From assembly GCA_943372215.1 (NCBI GenBank), contig CALRXU020000012.1, positions 62,001-126,000 of the forward strand: 64,000 bases of DNA. Reading direction: 5' to 3'. Within the stretch, counting starts at the first letter, position 1. Every line of letters begins with the position of its first letter. The notes beneath the pieces were generated by a model that worked only from the letters and a program-made list of their open reading frames with translations, was not told the DNA's origin and did not search any database. Source of the stretch: UBA6183 sp943372215. GTDB taxonomy: Bacteria > Bacteroidota > Bacteroidia > UKL13-3. Both the position numbers and the translations under genes were made by a program. Positions 47,583 through 55,958 of the stretch are shown here, in pieces.

Positions 47583-48259
47583 TGTGCTTTGTGGTGGGTT
47601 TTAACCACAGCGTTCACAGCGATAACACAGAGGCCACAACGTTGTGTTCGTTGCGCCTTCTTTGTGCTCGTTGTGCCTCCTTTGTGTACTTTGTGGTGAG
47701 CTTTAACCGCAACGCATTGAATGTTATAGATGGATAGGTTTTACAACTAAGGACACAAAGTTTGCACTAAGGCCACTAGGTTTTTCTAAATACTGCTCCT
47801 TGTGCTCCTTGTGGGTTATTTGTGCTCTTTGTGGTGAGTTCCTAGTTAAGTTGTTAAGTGCAAGTTCACCCTAAGTACAAATCAGCTCCTAGTCTCCCCC
47901 ATGTTTTATGTGCATTCTTTTAAAAATTACCCTATTTCGTTGCTTTTGCCCCCGCTCCCATTTTCCCCTTTTCCCCATTTTTCCCGTTTCATACCCCAAA
48001 AAAGGGTGTTTTAGAAACAAAATACCCCCTTTTAGAAAAAAGAGTGTTTTCCCTATGAAAAAAGGGTATTTCTACTCTTGATTTGGATAACGGGTTTGGT
48101 TTATGTTTGATGTAGAAAATAAAACAAGCAACCTTGACAAACCCATTAAACCAATTAAAACTGCATGACTAGAAATAGTGTACACCTTGCCAACAAACTA
48201 GGTGCGCAGATAGATAAATAAATCAGGCACAATAGCAAGACAGACAAAAACGACATAAT
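47583..48259. repeat. 677-base non-coding region with degenerate repeats
   Basis: No gene is seen. A TGTGTGCTTTGTGGTGGG-type unit occurs three times, at 47581-47606, 47683-47708 and 47821-47845, with more partial TTTGTGCTC/TTGTGCCTC pieces between. This kind of CTTTGTGGT filler is common between Bacteroidota genes. From about 47950 the strand is C-rich (CCCC/TTTT alternation). Then 48001-48033 can fold as AAAGGGTGTTTT against AAAATACCCCCTTT, and a similar motif recurs at 48040-48076. The region probably marks an old insertion border. Confidence 0.6.
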
Positions 48260-48679
48260 ATGAAAAAAGAATTTTACGACACATACGAAATGCTCTACGC
48301 TGAATACATTTACGAAAACGAGTTCAGACGGAGACGACCATTCCCATATGACGAATACTATATAATCAAGACAATCAGAAAATCAATTGACACCGCTGAC
48401 AAAGAAAATACACTTCGCCCAGACGCAAAGTATTTTTTAATTGTAAATTTTCATCATTTAATTATCAGACCACTATTTGAGCAAAGACCCAATCGGGAAT
48501 TTCGGCCTGAAAAAGAATTTGCCGAAATAGAAGATGACATACAAGCCGACATTGCGACAATTGTTTCCGAGACAAAGAAGGAAGCCGAACAAGGAGAAAT
48601 CAGTGGACACCAAATAATGCAGACTATTGACAGGGTTTGGAAGAATTTAAAAACCACAAGACTTGAACTTTGGGGATGA
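48260..48679 (+). CDS. Hypothetical protein, coupled to a membrane protein
   Basis: 139 residues and not recognised. It is highly charged and helical (YEMLYAEYIYENEFRRRRPF, EKEFAEIEDDIQADIATIV), with no signal peptide or membrane span. The stop overlaps the next start as ATGA, which implies translational coupling and equal amounts of both proteins. The codon and base use is AT-rich like the defence genes that follow. It may be the cytosolic partner of the membrane protein. No function can be assigned. Confidence 0.7.
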   Translation: MKKEFYDTYEMLYAEYIYENEFRRRRPFPYDEYYIIKTIRKSIDTADKENTLRPDAKYFLIVNFHHLIIRPLFEQRPNREFRPEKEFAEIEDDIQADIATIVSETKKEAEQGEISGHQIMQTIDRVWKNLKTTRLELWG

Positions 48680-49185
48680 GCAACGGAGAAGATAAAAATA
48701 CGACTATCAGCACTCAGGTTATTTCTGCCTCATTGACGATGATTACAGTAATTGGGGCATTTGCTGTATTCATAATAGAAAAAAGAGAAATTGGGCCATG
48801 GTATTACTTGACAGCAGGATTAGCTTTCTTGTGTTTTGTGATTAGCATTTTTGTAGGTGGTAAAGGACTAAGCGGAAAGGGAGCTACCAAGACACCAAAT
48901 CCTTATTTTAATTGGCAAGCAATTACAGCATTAATTGGTATCATTCTATTTTGCGTAAGTGTATTTCTTGGAAAGGAAAAGCCAGACAATTTAGAGAAAA
49001 AAGTTAACGAACAAGACAAAATTATTATTGAATTAAGGACTAAGGACGAGTTTAGAGTAAAAGAAATGCAACGACTTAGTGACGACATTAACAAACTAAC
49101 AAAGCAAATTGACGAAATGAAAAAAGCTACTATGCCTAACATCACCTTACCAAAAGTGGGGCGGACGGAAGTAAAGAAACATTAG
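48676..49185 (+). CDS. Hypothetical three-TM protein with C-terminal coiled coil
   Basis: 169 residues from the ATG at 48676; a TTG two codons upstream is less likely. Three membrane helices are visible: SLTMITVIGAFAVFIIE, WYYLTAGLAFLCFVISIFVG and ITALIGIILFCVSVFLG. A long coiled coil follows (NLEKKVNEQDKIIIELR and EMQRLSDDINKLTKQIDEM). The last residues (LPKVGRTEVKKH) are encoded by sequence resembling the repeat at the far end of the island. Paired with the preceding small soluble protein it looks like a two-part module, possibly a membrane effector with its partner, but this is guesswork. Confidence 0.72.
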   Translation: MSNGEDKNTTISTQVISASLTMITVIGAFAVFIIEKREIGPWYYLTAGLAFLCFVISIFVGGKGLSGKGATKTPNPYFNWQAITALIGIILFCVSVFLGKEKPDNLEKKVNEQDKIIIELRTKDEFRVKEMQRLSDDINKLTKQIDEMKKATMPNITLPKVGRTEVKKH

Positions 49186-49221
49186 TGCATTTTATAAACA
49201 TTAGTGCAGGTTGAAAGTTTT

Positions 49222-49273
49222 GTGCTCCGAAACCCGCCCGAACGCAAAGCCCGAAACCGTTGGTGGCAAGCGT
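49222..49273 (+). repeat. Left inverted boundary element of the GapS4/NdpA cassette
   Basis: Two blocks, GTGCTCCGAAACCCGCC (49222-49238) and CGTTGGTGGCAAGCGT (49258-49273). Both recur in the same order, with changes, on the opposite strand at 52459-52504. It lies just upstream of the cassette's first gene and after the membrane-protein gene. It could be a recombination site, a degenerate transposon end or part of a widespread Bacteroidota palindrome. Confidence 0.5.
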
Positions 49274-49318
49274 AAAAACAGACACGTTAAATAAGTAATA
49301 GACAATAAAAATTACATT

Positions 49319-50227
49319 ATGGGAGAATTTTCAAAAAGATTAGGCGATATAGGTGAAAAAGTAATTATTGAATTTCTTAAATCTATTGGGTGGTTTGACC
49401 CTCAACGAAATATTGATATAGTAAGTATTGATGAAGAACACAGGAAAAATTCAAATGGCTTAGACGGACTATTTCACTATGTTAATCCAATGATAAGTAA
49501 TTCAGTTGTTGTTGTACATTATTCATCTAAATACAGTAAAAATACATATCCATCAAGCCTTGTTAAAGATTTTAAAGGACATTATACAGATTTAGTAAAG
49601 ACAATCGAGTCATATAAAAAATCTGAGCAAAATCAAGAGTTACAAACAAACTCAGACAACATCGATACTTTTTTCTATAGAGGTATTTTATTTTGGTTAA
49701 ACAATGCGGAAAGTGAAAATGACGATTTAATAACAAGATTAAATAAAATTGAACTGAATACTGGTGTAGTACATGATGGTGTTTTTCTGGTTGATAACAA
49801 GCGTATATTATTCATATATGACGCAATTAATTACATGAAAATAAATTTCCCAGTTGGAGAGTATAAAGTTGAGTTCATTTATTTTTTATCAGGTCTGAAT
49901 GCAGGTGATGGCAACTTAAGAAGTGGGAATATACTTCCTATTGAATACATAAATGGGAGCATCTTGCCAATTATAGCAAGAAAAGGAAATGAAACAACGG
50001 TTGTAATTTTCTCTATTGATAGTTTTAGTAAAGATGACCTATTAAAACTGTTTGGCATAGCAAATACAATTGGAAACAACACTCAAGGCTCAACATTATT
50101 ATGTTTTTATGACTATAAAGAAAGTGAGCATTTACCGCTAGTTGAAAACGCAAAACAAAGTTTTGGAAACTCAGACTTTACAAGAAACTTGAAAGTTGAT
50201 AGATTTCCGTATGGCTTACTTAAATAA
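49319..50227 (+). CDS. GapS4a family protein, PD-(D/E)XK nuclease-like
   Basis: 302 residues. The N-terminus GEFSKRLGDIGEKVIIEFLK, then NGLDGLFHYVNP and VVVVHYSSKYSK give the nuclease pattern Glu13, Asp49 and Ser69-x-Lys71, with Ser where many PD-(D/E)XK enzymes have Asp or Glu. Later landmarks are GHYTDLVKTIESYKKS and RGILFWLNNAES. From memory this fits GapS4a, one half of the two-protein GAPS4 anti-phage system found in gamma-proteobacterial mobile elements. The second half follows 7 bases later. The nuclease fold and activity are inferred; no search was possible. Confidence 0.65.
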   Translation: MGEFSKRLGDIGEKVIIEFLKSIGWFDPQRNIDIVSIDEEHRKNSNGLDGLFHYVNPMISNSVVVVHYSSKYSKNTYPSSLVKDFKGHYTDLVKTIESYKKSEQNQELQTNSDNIDTFFYRGILFWLNNAESENDDLITRLNKIELNTGVVHDGVFLVDNKRILFIYDAINYMKINFPVGEYKVEFIYFLSGLNAGDGNLRSGNILPIEYINGSILPIIARKGNETTVVIFSIDSFSKDDLLKLFGIANTIGNNTQGSTLLCFYDYKESEHLPLVENAKQSFGNSDFTRNLKVDRFPYGLLK

Positions 50228-50234
50228 TTAAGAA

Positions 50235-51401
50235 ATGGAAAATCATAATGTGAACAAATTTTTGCCTTATGGCATTCAACTTAAGGAGGTTATAGAGCAC
50301 CCATCTATAACAAAACCAAAGTTAAATTCAATCTTAAAATCAAGAGGTATCTTTCTTGAAGAAACTGAGGACAATGTTACATTTCCTATAATGCAATCAA
50401 CAATATTAAGTCCATTTGAATTTGAAGATATCAGACAGACGTTAAAAGCTAAGGAAGATAACCGAAAATTATCTACTAGAATGCTTGAATGGCATAATAC
50501 CGAAGATTTAATAAAAGTAATTCCTGAAAAAATCGACTTTAAACAATTGATTACTGAAAAATTCCCAAGAATTAAAATTGACAGTAGTTCAAACTTTGCT
50601 CCAATTGATGGTAATCCGAATAAAGTAGGTATAAAATTCACTTGCTTTTCCAATAATTTCAATGCGAGTTGGTATAGAAATAAAGAAAAGTTTGATAGCG
50701 AAATTATTATCGAGAAAATCGAAAATAATAATCAAATAGCAATGAAGATTTTCTATACTTCTCCCGAGACATTTAATGTTGCTGACTTGGGGGTAAAGCA
50801 TTTGGAACAAGTCTTTAAAGAGAAAAAGTACACAAAGCCAAATGCAGTAATAGAAAGGATTCTATACAAAAACTTTAATAACGAGGAACGTGTTGCCTTT
50901 TTTCTAAATCTAACAAATGATGTTGACCCGTTCAAATTCAAAGGAGTTAAGAATATTGATTTAGGACCTGATAAAACTTTAGACTTACCAGCAGAAATAA
51001 ATAACTTCATGTCTGGAGGTGTAAAGGAATTAAAAATCAACGGAGAAAGATTACACGAAAACTATTTCCTAAAAAACAAGAATAATCACAAATTTGTTGA
51101 ACTAGCTGGATTGGAAGTAGTTTACGATTTCTCTTATCATGCAGCTGAGGGGAATTGTACCGTTTGGTTTGGCTTTTTGGGATACCTGGGTAAGAAAAAC
51201 AATCAAAATATTGAATTTTCAATTGATGTTTCAGACATTAACTTTTCAGCTAATCACAAAAATTCAAATAAAGAAAAAGTTAGAATGCATCTTTTGCAAG
51301 AATTCGAAAAAATCAAGATGATGAATTATAAGCTGTTTTCTTATACCAAATTGAGTGAGCAGTACAATCCAATGAAAGCTAATGAAGAAAATCGATTTTA
51401 G
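50235..51401 (+). CDS. GapS4b family protein
   Basis: 388 residues with no signal peptide or membrane span. It begins NVNKFLPYGIQLKEVIEHPS, then LKSRGIFLEETEDNVTFPI, TILSPFEFEDIRQTLKAKED, SNFAPIDGNPNKVGIKF and a C-terminal AAEGNCTVWFGF. This order matches my memory of GapS4b, the partner of GapS4a in the GAPS4 defence system. Its molecular role is not established. It lies 7 bases after the GapS4a gene and overlaps the next gene by 20 bases, so all three are co-expressed. Confidence is carried by the pairing as much as by the sequence. Confidence 0.62.
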   Translation: MENHNVNKFLPYGIQLKEVIEHPSITKPKLNSILKSRGIFLEETEDNVTFPIMQSTILSPFEFEDIRQTLKAKEDNRKLSTRMLEWHNTEDLIKVIPEKIDFKQLITEKFPRIKIDSSSNFAPIDGNPNKVGIKFTCFSNNFNASWYRNKEKFDSEIIIEKIENNNQIAMKIFYTSPETFNVADLGVKHLEQVFKEKKYTKPNAVIERILYKNFNNEERVAFFLNLTNDVDPFKFKGVKNIDLGPDKTLDLPAEINNFMSGGVKELKINGERLHENYFLKNKNNHKFVELAGLEVVYDFSYHAAEGNCTVWFGFLGYLGKKNNQNIEFSIDVSDINFSANHKNSNKEKVRMHLLQEFEKIKMMNYKLFSYTKLSEQYNPMKANEENRF

Positions 51402-52428
51402 TCAAATAGAGTTACTAAGTTTAATAACTCACAAAGTTGGCAACAAACTAAGAGATGAAAATATCCAACTAACTCATGAGGCAACGTTTTATAATAATGA
51501 CACTAAAGAGTTTTTGTTGCGATACTTTTTATTGCCTCTAAAATCTGAAGAATTGTTCGAGTTTACTCATTCAGTAAACCTAGAAATGAACGATGTTTAT
51601 TCAATTATCAAAGACATATTTAAAGATTCAACAGAGTTTATTACTCATTCTAAAGACTTAGCAAAGTTACTTTATGAAAATTCAATGCACCCTAAAATCA
51701 AGGGGGGTGAATTAAATATAGCTTTCTTTACAAATGTTGTATTAGATGATGAAATTGTTGACGCAATAGGCATCTACAAGTCAGAAACTGATGTTCCATT
51801 TTTGAAAATGAAAATTGGAAAGGAAAAATATAACATCAATCATGAATTTGGTTTTGAGATAAAAGGAGTAGATAAAGGCTGCATTATTTTTAATACTAAT
51901 CAGGGAACAGGCTTCAAGGTTTTAGTCATTGACAATTCAAATAAATCTGTAGAGGCACAATATTGGAAAGATGATTTTCTGAAACTAAAACCAATTGCAA
52001 ATGAATTTCATCAAACAAATCAGTTTTTAGGCATTGCAAAGAACTTTGTAACGAAACAACTTGATGAAGAATTTAAAGTAAGCAAAGCCGACAAAATTGA
52101 CTTGCTTAACCGTTCAGTTGAGTATTTCAAGACACATGAAACCTTTGACAAGAAAGAGTTTGAAGAAGAAGTTTTTCAAGATTCAGGCATCATAAAATCA
52201 TTCCGCAACTTCGATGACTCTTATAGACAGGAAAACGAAATAGAAATTACCGACAGTTTCGACATTTCACCACAAGCTGTAAAAAAGCAGGCACGAGTTT
52301 TTAAAAGCGTTGTAAAGTTGGACAAGAACTTTCACATTTACATTCATGGCAATAGAGACATGATAGAACAAGGAGTTGACAAAGATGGGCGTAAATACTA
52401 TAAAATTTACTATGACCAAGAAAGTTAA
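51382..52428 (+). CDS. Nucleoid-associated protein, NdpA/YejK family
   Basis: 348 residues. The 37-kDa nucleoid-associated family pattern is seen in DTKEFLLRYFLLPLKSEE, FTHSVNLEMNDVYSIIKDIF, LAKLLYENSMHPKIKGGELN and VVLDDEIVDAIGIYKSE, with a C-terminal YFKTHETFDKKEFEEEVF and a basic end. Family members bind DNA or the nucleoid; the E. coli members are not essential. Copies in accessory DNA often sit among defence genes. Here it overlaps GapS4b by 20 bases in another frame, so it belongs to that operon and may give DNA binding or phage sensing. An extra partner of this type is not part of the two-gene GAPS4 as I know it. Confidence 0.78.
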   Translation: MKKIDFSQIELLSLITHKVGNKLRDENIQLTHEATFYNNDTKEFLLRYFLLPLKSEELFEFTHSVNLEMNDVYSIIKDIFKDSTEFITHSKDLAKLLYENSMHPKIKGGELNIAFFTNVVLDDEIVDAIGIYKSETDVPFLKMKIGKEKYNINHEFGFEIKGVDKGCIIFNTNQGTGFKVLVIDNSNKSVEAQYWKDDFLKLKPIANEFHQTNQFLGIAKNFVTKQLDEEFKVSKADKIDLLNRSVEYFKTHETFDKKEFEEEVFQDSGIIKSFRNFDDSYRQENEIEITDSFDISPQAVKKQARVFKSVVKLDKNFHIYIHGNRDMIEQGVDKDGRKYYKIYYDQES

Positions 52429-52458
52429 ATGAAATCGAAACAGGCCAAAATGAAAATG

Positions 52459-52504
52459 ACGCCAGCCACCAACAGCACCTACCCAAAAGTGGCGGGTTCA
52501 GTGC
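52459..52504 (-). repeat. Right inverted boundary element of the GapS4/NdpA cassette
   Basis: On minus it reads GCACTGAACCCGCC and, further on, GCTGTTGGTGGCTGGCGT, the counterparts of the left element at 49222-49273. In addition its plus-strand TACCCAAAAGTGGCGGG (52480-52496) resembles TACCAAAAGTGGGGCGG at 49148-49164 in the same orientation. It begins 30 bases after the NdpA-type gene. Confidence 0.5.
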
Positions 52505-52679
52505 TTAAATGAAGCTATATTCCCCTAGCTCACGCGCATTTTATAATGCGTGTGTAGGCTATTACTGCTCACACCCACCCCGCAAGCGGAACAAGCTTTG
52601 CTTCCTATAAAATTTAATGCTCGTAAACGGTTTAATGCTTCAAACGTAATTAGCTTTGGTAATGCCTAGCATAAAACAA

Positions 52680-52713
52680 AACCCCTGCTATCATTTAAAC
52701 GATAACAGGGGTT
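52680..52713 (-). terminator. Terminator of the T9SS propeller-like gene
   Basis: AACCCCTG-C-TATC and GATA-A-CAGGGGTT form a 12-bp stem with one mismatch around an 8-base loop. Read on minus it is followed by TTTTGTTTT. It lies about 22 bases after the stop of the gene at 52735. Confidence 0.8.
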
Positions 52714-52734
52714 ATTCAAAAAATAAGAGATGGA

Positions 52735-54849
52735 TTATCTAATCCACACTTTTTGCACTTGAAGCTCGCTACCTGATTTAATTTTTACAAAATAAAGACC
52801 AGTAGCAAATGGCGATAAATCAAATGAGGAAACAGCGGCATTGGCGTTTACAGTTGTTTCAAACACCTTAGTGCCATCTATTTTGTACACTTCAATCACT
52901 CCTGCTTCGGCCAAATTGGTTTTTACATACACCAAATCGGTACTCGGATTAGGGTAAACCGTAACTTGATTGATTTGTTTTTTGCGGTTGGTTAAAGATG
53001 ATGCATTCAACGTTGATATGCCTTGAACTGCGGCTGCTTGCTTATTGTCTTTATCTGTTAAAAAAGGATTGGTTTTAGCAACGGCAAGTGTAGGATCATC
53101 AATGGTAAATATCTCGGTGTATAAGGTTGGATCCATTGCATCTGCCCAAACCATGCGGCTTATCATATAGGTACGGTTATATAAAAATGTGCCGTTGCTT
53201 GGATTGCTGCAACTGAATAGCGTTGGGTCTGATTCATAATCATACTTCTCCGCATCAAAACCAATGAACTCGTTTGGCTGGCCAGCACTTGTTTCCCAGC
53301 AGGTTTGTCTTGCAATGGCGTATTTAGGAAAATACGTTTCAGGATCAAGCTCAGAAACAACCCAGCTATTTTTAAAACCAGGAAGAATGGTTTCTTCTAT
53401 TGGTAGGTTGGGGTCGGAAACTACACGAGCACTGGTTGGATTAAAATTGGGGTTATTGTTAAAATTACCCACACCAGAAGGACAAGCCCTGATGTAAAAA
53501 GAAAAGCTTCTCCAGATGGGGCAAGAAGTGGGATTGGATATTTTATAAAACTCAAGCCTGTAAGATGAAGTAGCATATATGGTGTAAGTAACGGAAGTTT
53601 GGCTAATGGATGGAGCTGCAAGGGTGGTCCAATATTGCGGTGCATAGGGTCCTGTCCAATCGCCAATATATTTGTTGCTAATAGCAAACTGCGATGCATA
53701 ATAAGCAAGTATATAAGGATGTATGCGGTAACTAACCGTAAATGTTGCAGAAGACACCCCGCAAGGTGCTACAAAACCTGATGGTAAAATCACATTAAAC
53801 ATTTTATCATCCACATCTTCCCCATCAATCTGGTCGGGCATAATCAGCCCAGAAACAGGTGCGCTCCAACTGTTATCCAAGGTATTGGTTGCAGGATCAA
53901 TGCGCCCTAGTGCACTGGCGTTTCCGCATATAATGCGCGAGCCAATACTCCCAAACTCGAATGATTTTTCCAGCATACCAGACGCATAACTGCTGGTGCT
54001 GGCAATACTTGAACTTGTGCTGGTACTCAGATTATAAACATTTACTCCCCCTGAAGAGGTATAGAACAACTTACTTCCACTATTGTTAAACTCAAGACCA
54101 ACAGGAGAAGTGGCAGAGATGATGGTTGGAGAACCAGTGGGAAGCCCATTGGTTAAGTTATGAATACGAACCGAGTTACCAACTGAATAGGCTAGTTTGT
54201 CGCCAGCATTGGTTAACTCCATTTCCTTTCCATTTGATATAAATCCTGTACTAGAGTAATTGCTGAACCCAGTTGAGTTAAGCCTAAAAATCTTAATTCC
54301 AGTACCATCATAGTCTAAGTAAATATATCGTTCCCCATTGGCATACAATTTACTAATGGCTATTGGAACATTGTTACTATTACTTTGGCCAAAATTATAC
54401 AAGATGCTCACAGGATTAGTGCTATTCAAATCAAGCAAACGAGCAAAAACATCTCCAGTAAGGTTACTACCAAACTTTAAATTAAAAATTATCCAGAATT
54501 TTTTACTGCATAAGTTGGTAAAGTTGTCGTGATGTGGGATAATACCAACTTCTCCTTGAAACACACCAGTACTGAAAAGATTTTGCCCAATTTGAACATG
54601 GTTGCTGGTATATACCGCAGCTCCGTTGGGTGAATTAAACACATAAAACAACAACTTTCCATTTTCATACCAACAATTGTAACCATCAGCACCCACTGAA
54701 GGTGCTCCAGCAATGTTGGTGGTGGTTGGAGAAGCCACACTCAAATCTATTTCGTTAGGTGCAGCAAACCATTTGCTAAGTTGCAACGGTTGCGCAAAAA
54801 CACCTGTACCCAAAGCAAGTAGCACAGATAATATTGTTTTTCTTTTCAT
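52735..54849 (-). CDS. Secreted protein with T9SS type A sorting domain
   Basis: 704 residues. A signal peptide (KTILSVLLALGTGVFAQ) is followed by a WD40/propeller-like region (residues 40-340) with repeats such as MELTNAGDKLAYSVGNSVRI and LEFNNSGSKLFYTSSGGVNV. A middle region with many Cys and aromatic residues follows, then a type A sorting domain (VTVYPNPSTDLVYVKTNL through SPFATGLYFVKIKSG, ending VQKVWIR). Export by T9SS to the surface or medium is expected. No enzyme motif is seen. The gene ends in a good terminator and marks the right edge of the accessory island. Confidence 0.87.
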   Translation of the reverse strand: MKRKTILSVLLALGTGVFAQPLQLSKWFAAPNEIDLSVASPTTTNIAGAPSVGADGYNCWYENGKLLFYVFNSPNGAAVYTSNHVQIGQNLFSTGVFQGEVGIIPHHDNFTNLCSKKFWIIFNLKFGSNLTGDVFARLLDLNSTNPVSILYNFGQSNSNNVPIAISKLYANGERYIYLDYDGTGIKIFRLNSTGFSNYSSTGFISNGKEMELTNAGDKLAYSVGNSVRIHNLTNGLPTGSPTIISATSPVGLEFNNSGSKLFYTSSGGVNVYNLSTSTSSSIASTSSYASGMLEKSFEFGSIGSRIICGNASALGRIDPATNTLDNSWSAPVSGLIMPDQIDGEDVDDKMFNVILPSGFVAPCGVSSATFTVSYRIHPYILAYYASQFAISNKYIGDWTGPYAPQYWTTLAAPSISQTSVTYTIYATSSYRLEFYKISNPTSCPIWRSFSFYIRACPSGVGNFNNNPNFNPTSARVVSDPNLPIEETILPGFKNSWVVSELDPETYFPKYAIARQTCWETSAGQPNEFIGFDAEKYDYESDPTLFSCSNPSNGTFLYNRTYMISRMVWADAMDPTLYTEIFTIDDPTLAVAKTNPFLTDKDNKQAAAVQGISTLNASSLTNRKKQINQVTVYPNPSTDLVYVKTNLAEAGVIEVYKIDGTKVFETTVNANAAVSSFDLSPFATGLYFVKIKSGSELQVQKVWIR

Positions 54850-55215
54850 AATAATACACTGATTTAAAGTTTACCTACTCTATTTAAGCTTTTCGGTATT
54901 CGCTTGTATCATAATACTCATTTAATTAAGGCACTTTGATAAGCCCTAAACAAACTGACTTTGTAAAGCCTGGCCTTACTTCGTCAAAATAATTTTAGTC
55001 ATTAGCTGGTTTGTAGTGGTTGGTTATTTTAAGGTTAACAGAAATTTAATTGATATCAATTACCCAAACTTAAAACATACCACTTAACAATTTTTTGTGG
55101 GTTTACCAAACACCTTGCACAAACTGCAAAAGCATGCTTTAAACTTCCCTATGACAATTCCACTTTAGGAAAAAATAAGAATAAATGCGAATAATGGCCT
55201 TTAGCCAATGAGGTA
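54850..55215. other. Intergenic region, nothing specific seen
   Basis: 366 AT-rich bases between the T9SS gene start and the LytTR regulator stop. I see no gene, strong hairpin or repeat. It must hold the promoter of the T9SS gene on minus. Confidence 0.5.
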
Positions 55216-55941
55216 TTATGATAAGGATAGACTCTTCAAGCGATCTAAGAAAATATCCTTCATTGCCTTAGATATTTCAGGGCTGGAACCATCGCTCATA
55301 AAAGCAAAAAAGCCATCATGGTTTACAAACTTTTGTACCTTTTGCAGGTTTATAATGTGCGATTTATGGCAACGGCAGAAAAGCTCTGCATCCAATTTTT
55401 GCTCAAAATCTTTTAATGGTTTGGAGGCGATATATTTTACCCCATTGTCCATATAAATATCCGTATAACTTCTTGAGCCTTCCAGGCGCACGATCTCCCT
55501 TTGTTTTAAATAAATAATGCCATCCTTTACCTGAATTTCAAGCAGACCGCTTGTTTCTGTTTTGGCTGCGGGAAACACCTGTTGTTGTTCGGTTAATAAC
55601 CGTTCAATACTTTCCTTAAAGTCTTTATCATCAATCGGCTTGAGTAAGTAATCGAAAGCCCTGTTTTTAATGGCTTGTATGGCATACTCACGGTGTGCCG
55701 TGGTAAAAATGAGTTTAAACTCCCTGAAAGTAAGTTTATCCAAAAGCTCAAAACCATTCATATTGGGCATATTAATATCTAAAAAAACCACATCAGGGTG
55801 GTAATTTTCTATTAAAGTGATGCCCTCTTCGGCATTTAAAGCTGTTGCTATTACTCGAATAACGTGACTGTTTCTTGTTCCTAATATTTTTAACGTTTCA
55901 ATCCCTGCTTCTTCATCATCAATAATAATGGCTCTTAACAT
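55216..55941 (-). CDS. LytTR-family response regulator
   Basis: 241 residues. The receiver domain has the acidic pair Asp8/Asp9, the phospho-acceptor Asp55 in DVVFLDINMPNMNG and Lys in YLLKPIDDKDF. The LytTR DNA-binding domain covers about residues 135-235 (IIYLKQREIVRLEGSRSYTDIY, then RCHKSHIINLQKVQKFV). It is a transcription regulator phosphorylated by the kinase encoded 17 bases upstream. Targets are unknown; the neighbouring T9SS gene is a possible one. Confidence 0.95.
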   Translation of the reverse strand: MLRAIIIDDEEAGIETLKILGTRNSHVIRVIATALNAEEGITLIENYHPDVVFLDINMPNMNGFELLDKLTFREFKLIFTTAHREYAIQAIKNRAFDYLLKPIDDKDFKESIERLLTEQQQVFPAAKTETSGLLEIQVKDGIIYLKQREIVRLEGSRSYTDIYMDNGVKYIASKPLKDFEQKLDAELFCRCHKSHIINLQKVQKFVNHDGFFAFMSDGSSPEISKAMKDIFLDRLKSLSLS

Positions 55942-55958
55942 ATTTACAATTGTTCTAG

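Larger units (their letters stand above)
52429..52734. other. Intergenic right flank of the island
   Basis: No gene. It holds the right boundary element (52459-52504), a hairpin from CACGCGCATT with AATGCGTGTG (52531-52552, one G-T pair), and the terminator of the next gene at 52680-52713. The stretch between is relatively rich in GC and palindromic bits (CCGCAAGCGG near 52580), unlike the AT-rich island. Confidence 0.55.

Noticed and set aside
47583..48100. CRISPR-like array
   Set aside because: The repeats are degenerate and irregularly spaced with no unique spacers of even length, and no cas genes are present.
49148..49273. Integron attC site
   Set aside because: Two short blocks resemble the far border, but the R-box layout of attC and an integrase are not seen, so only an inverted-block similarity is claimed.
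50276..50662. 128-codon open frame on minus
   Set aside because: It is antisense to the GapS4b-like gene, has no recognisable domain and breaks no operon logic if ignored.
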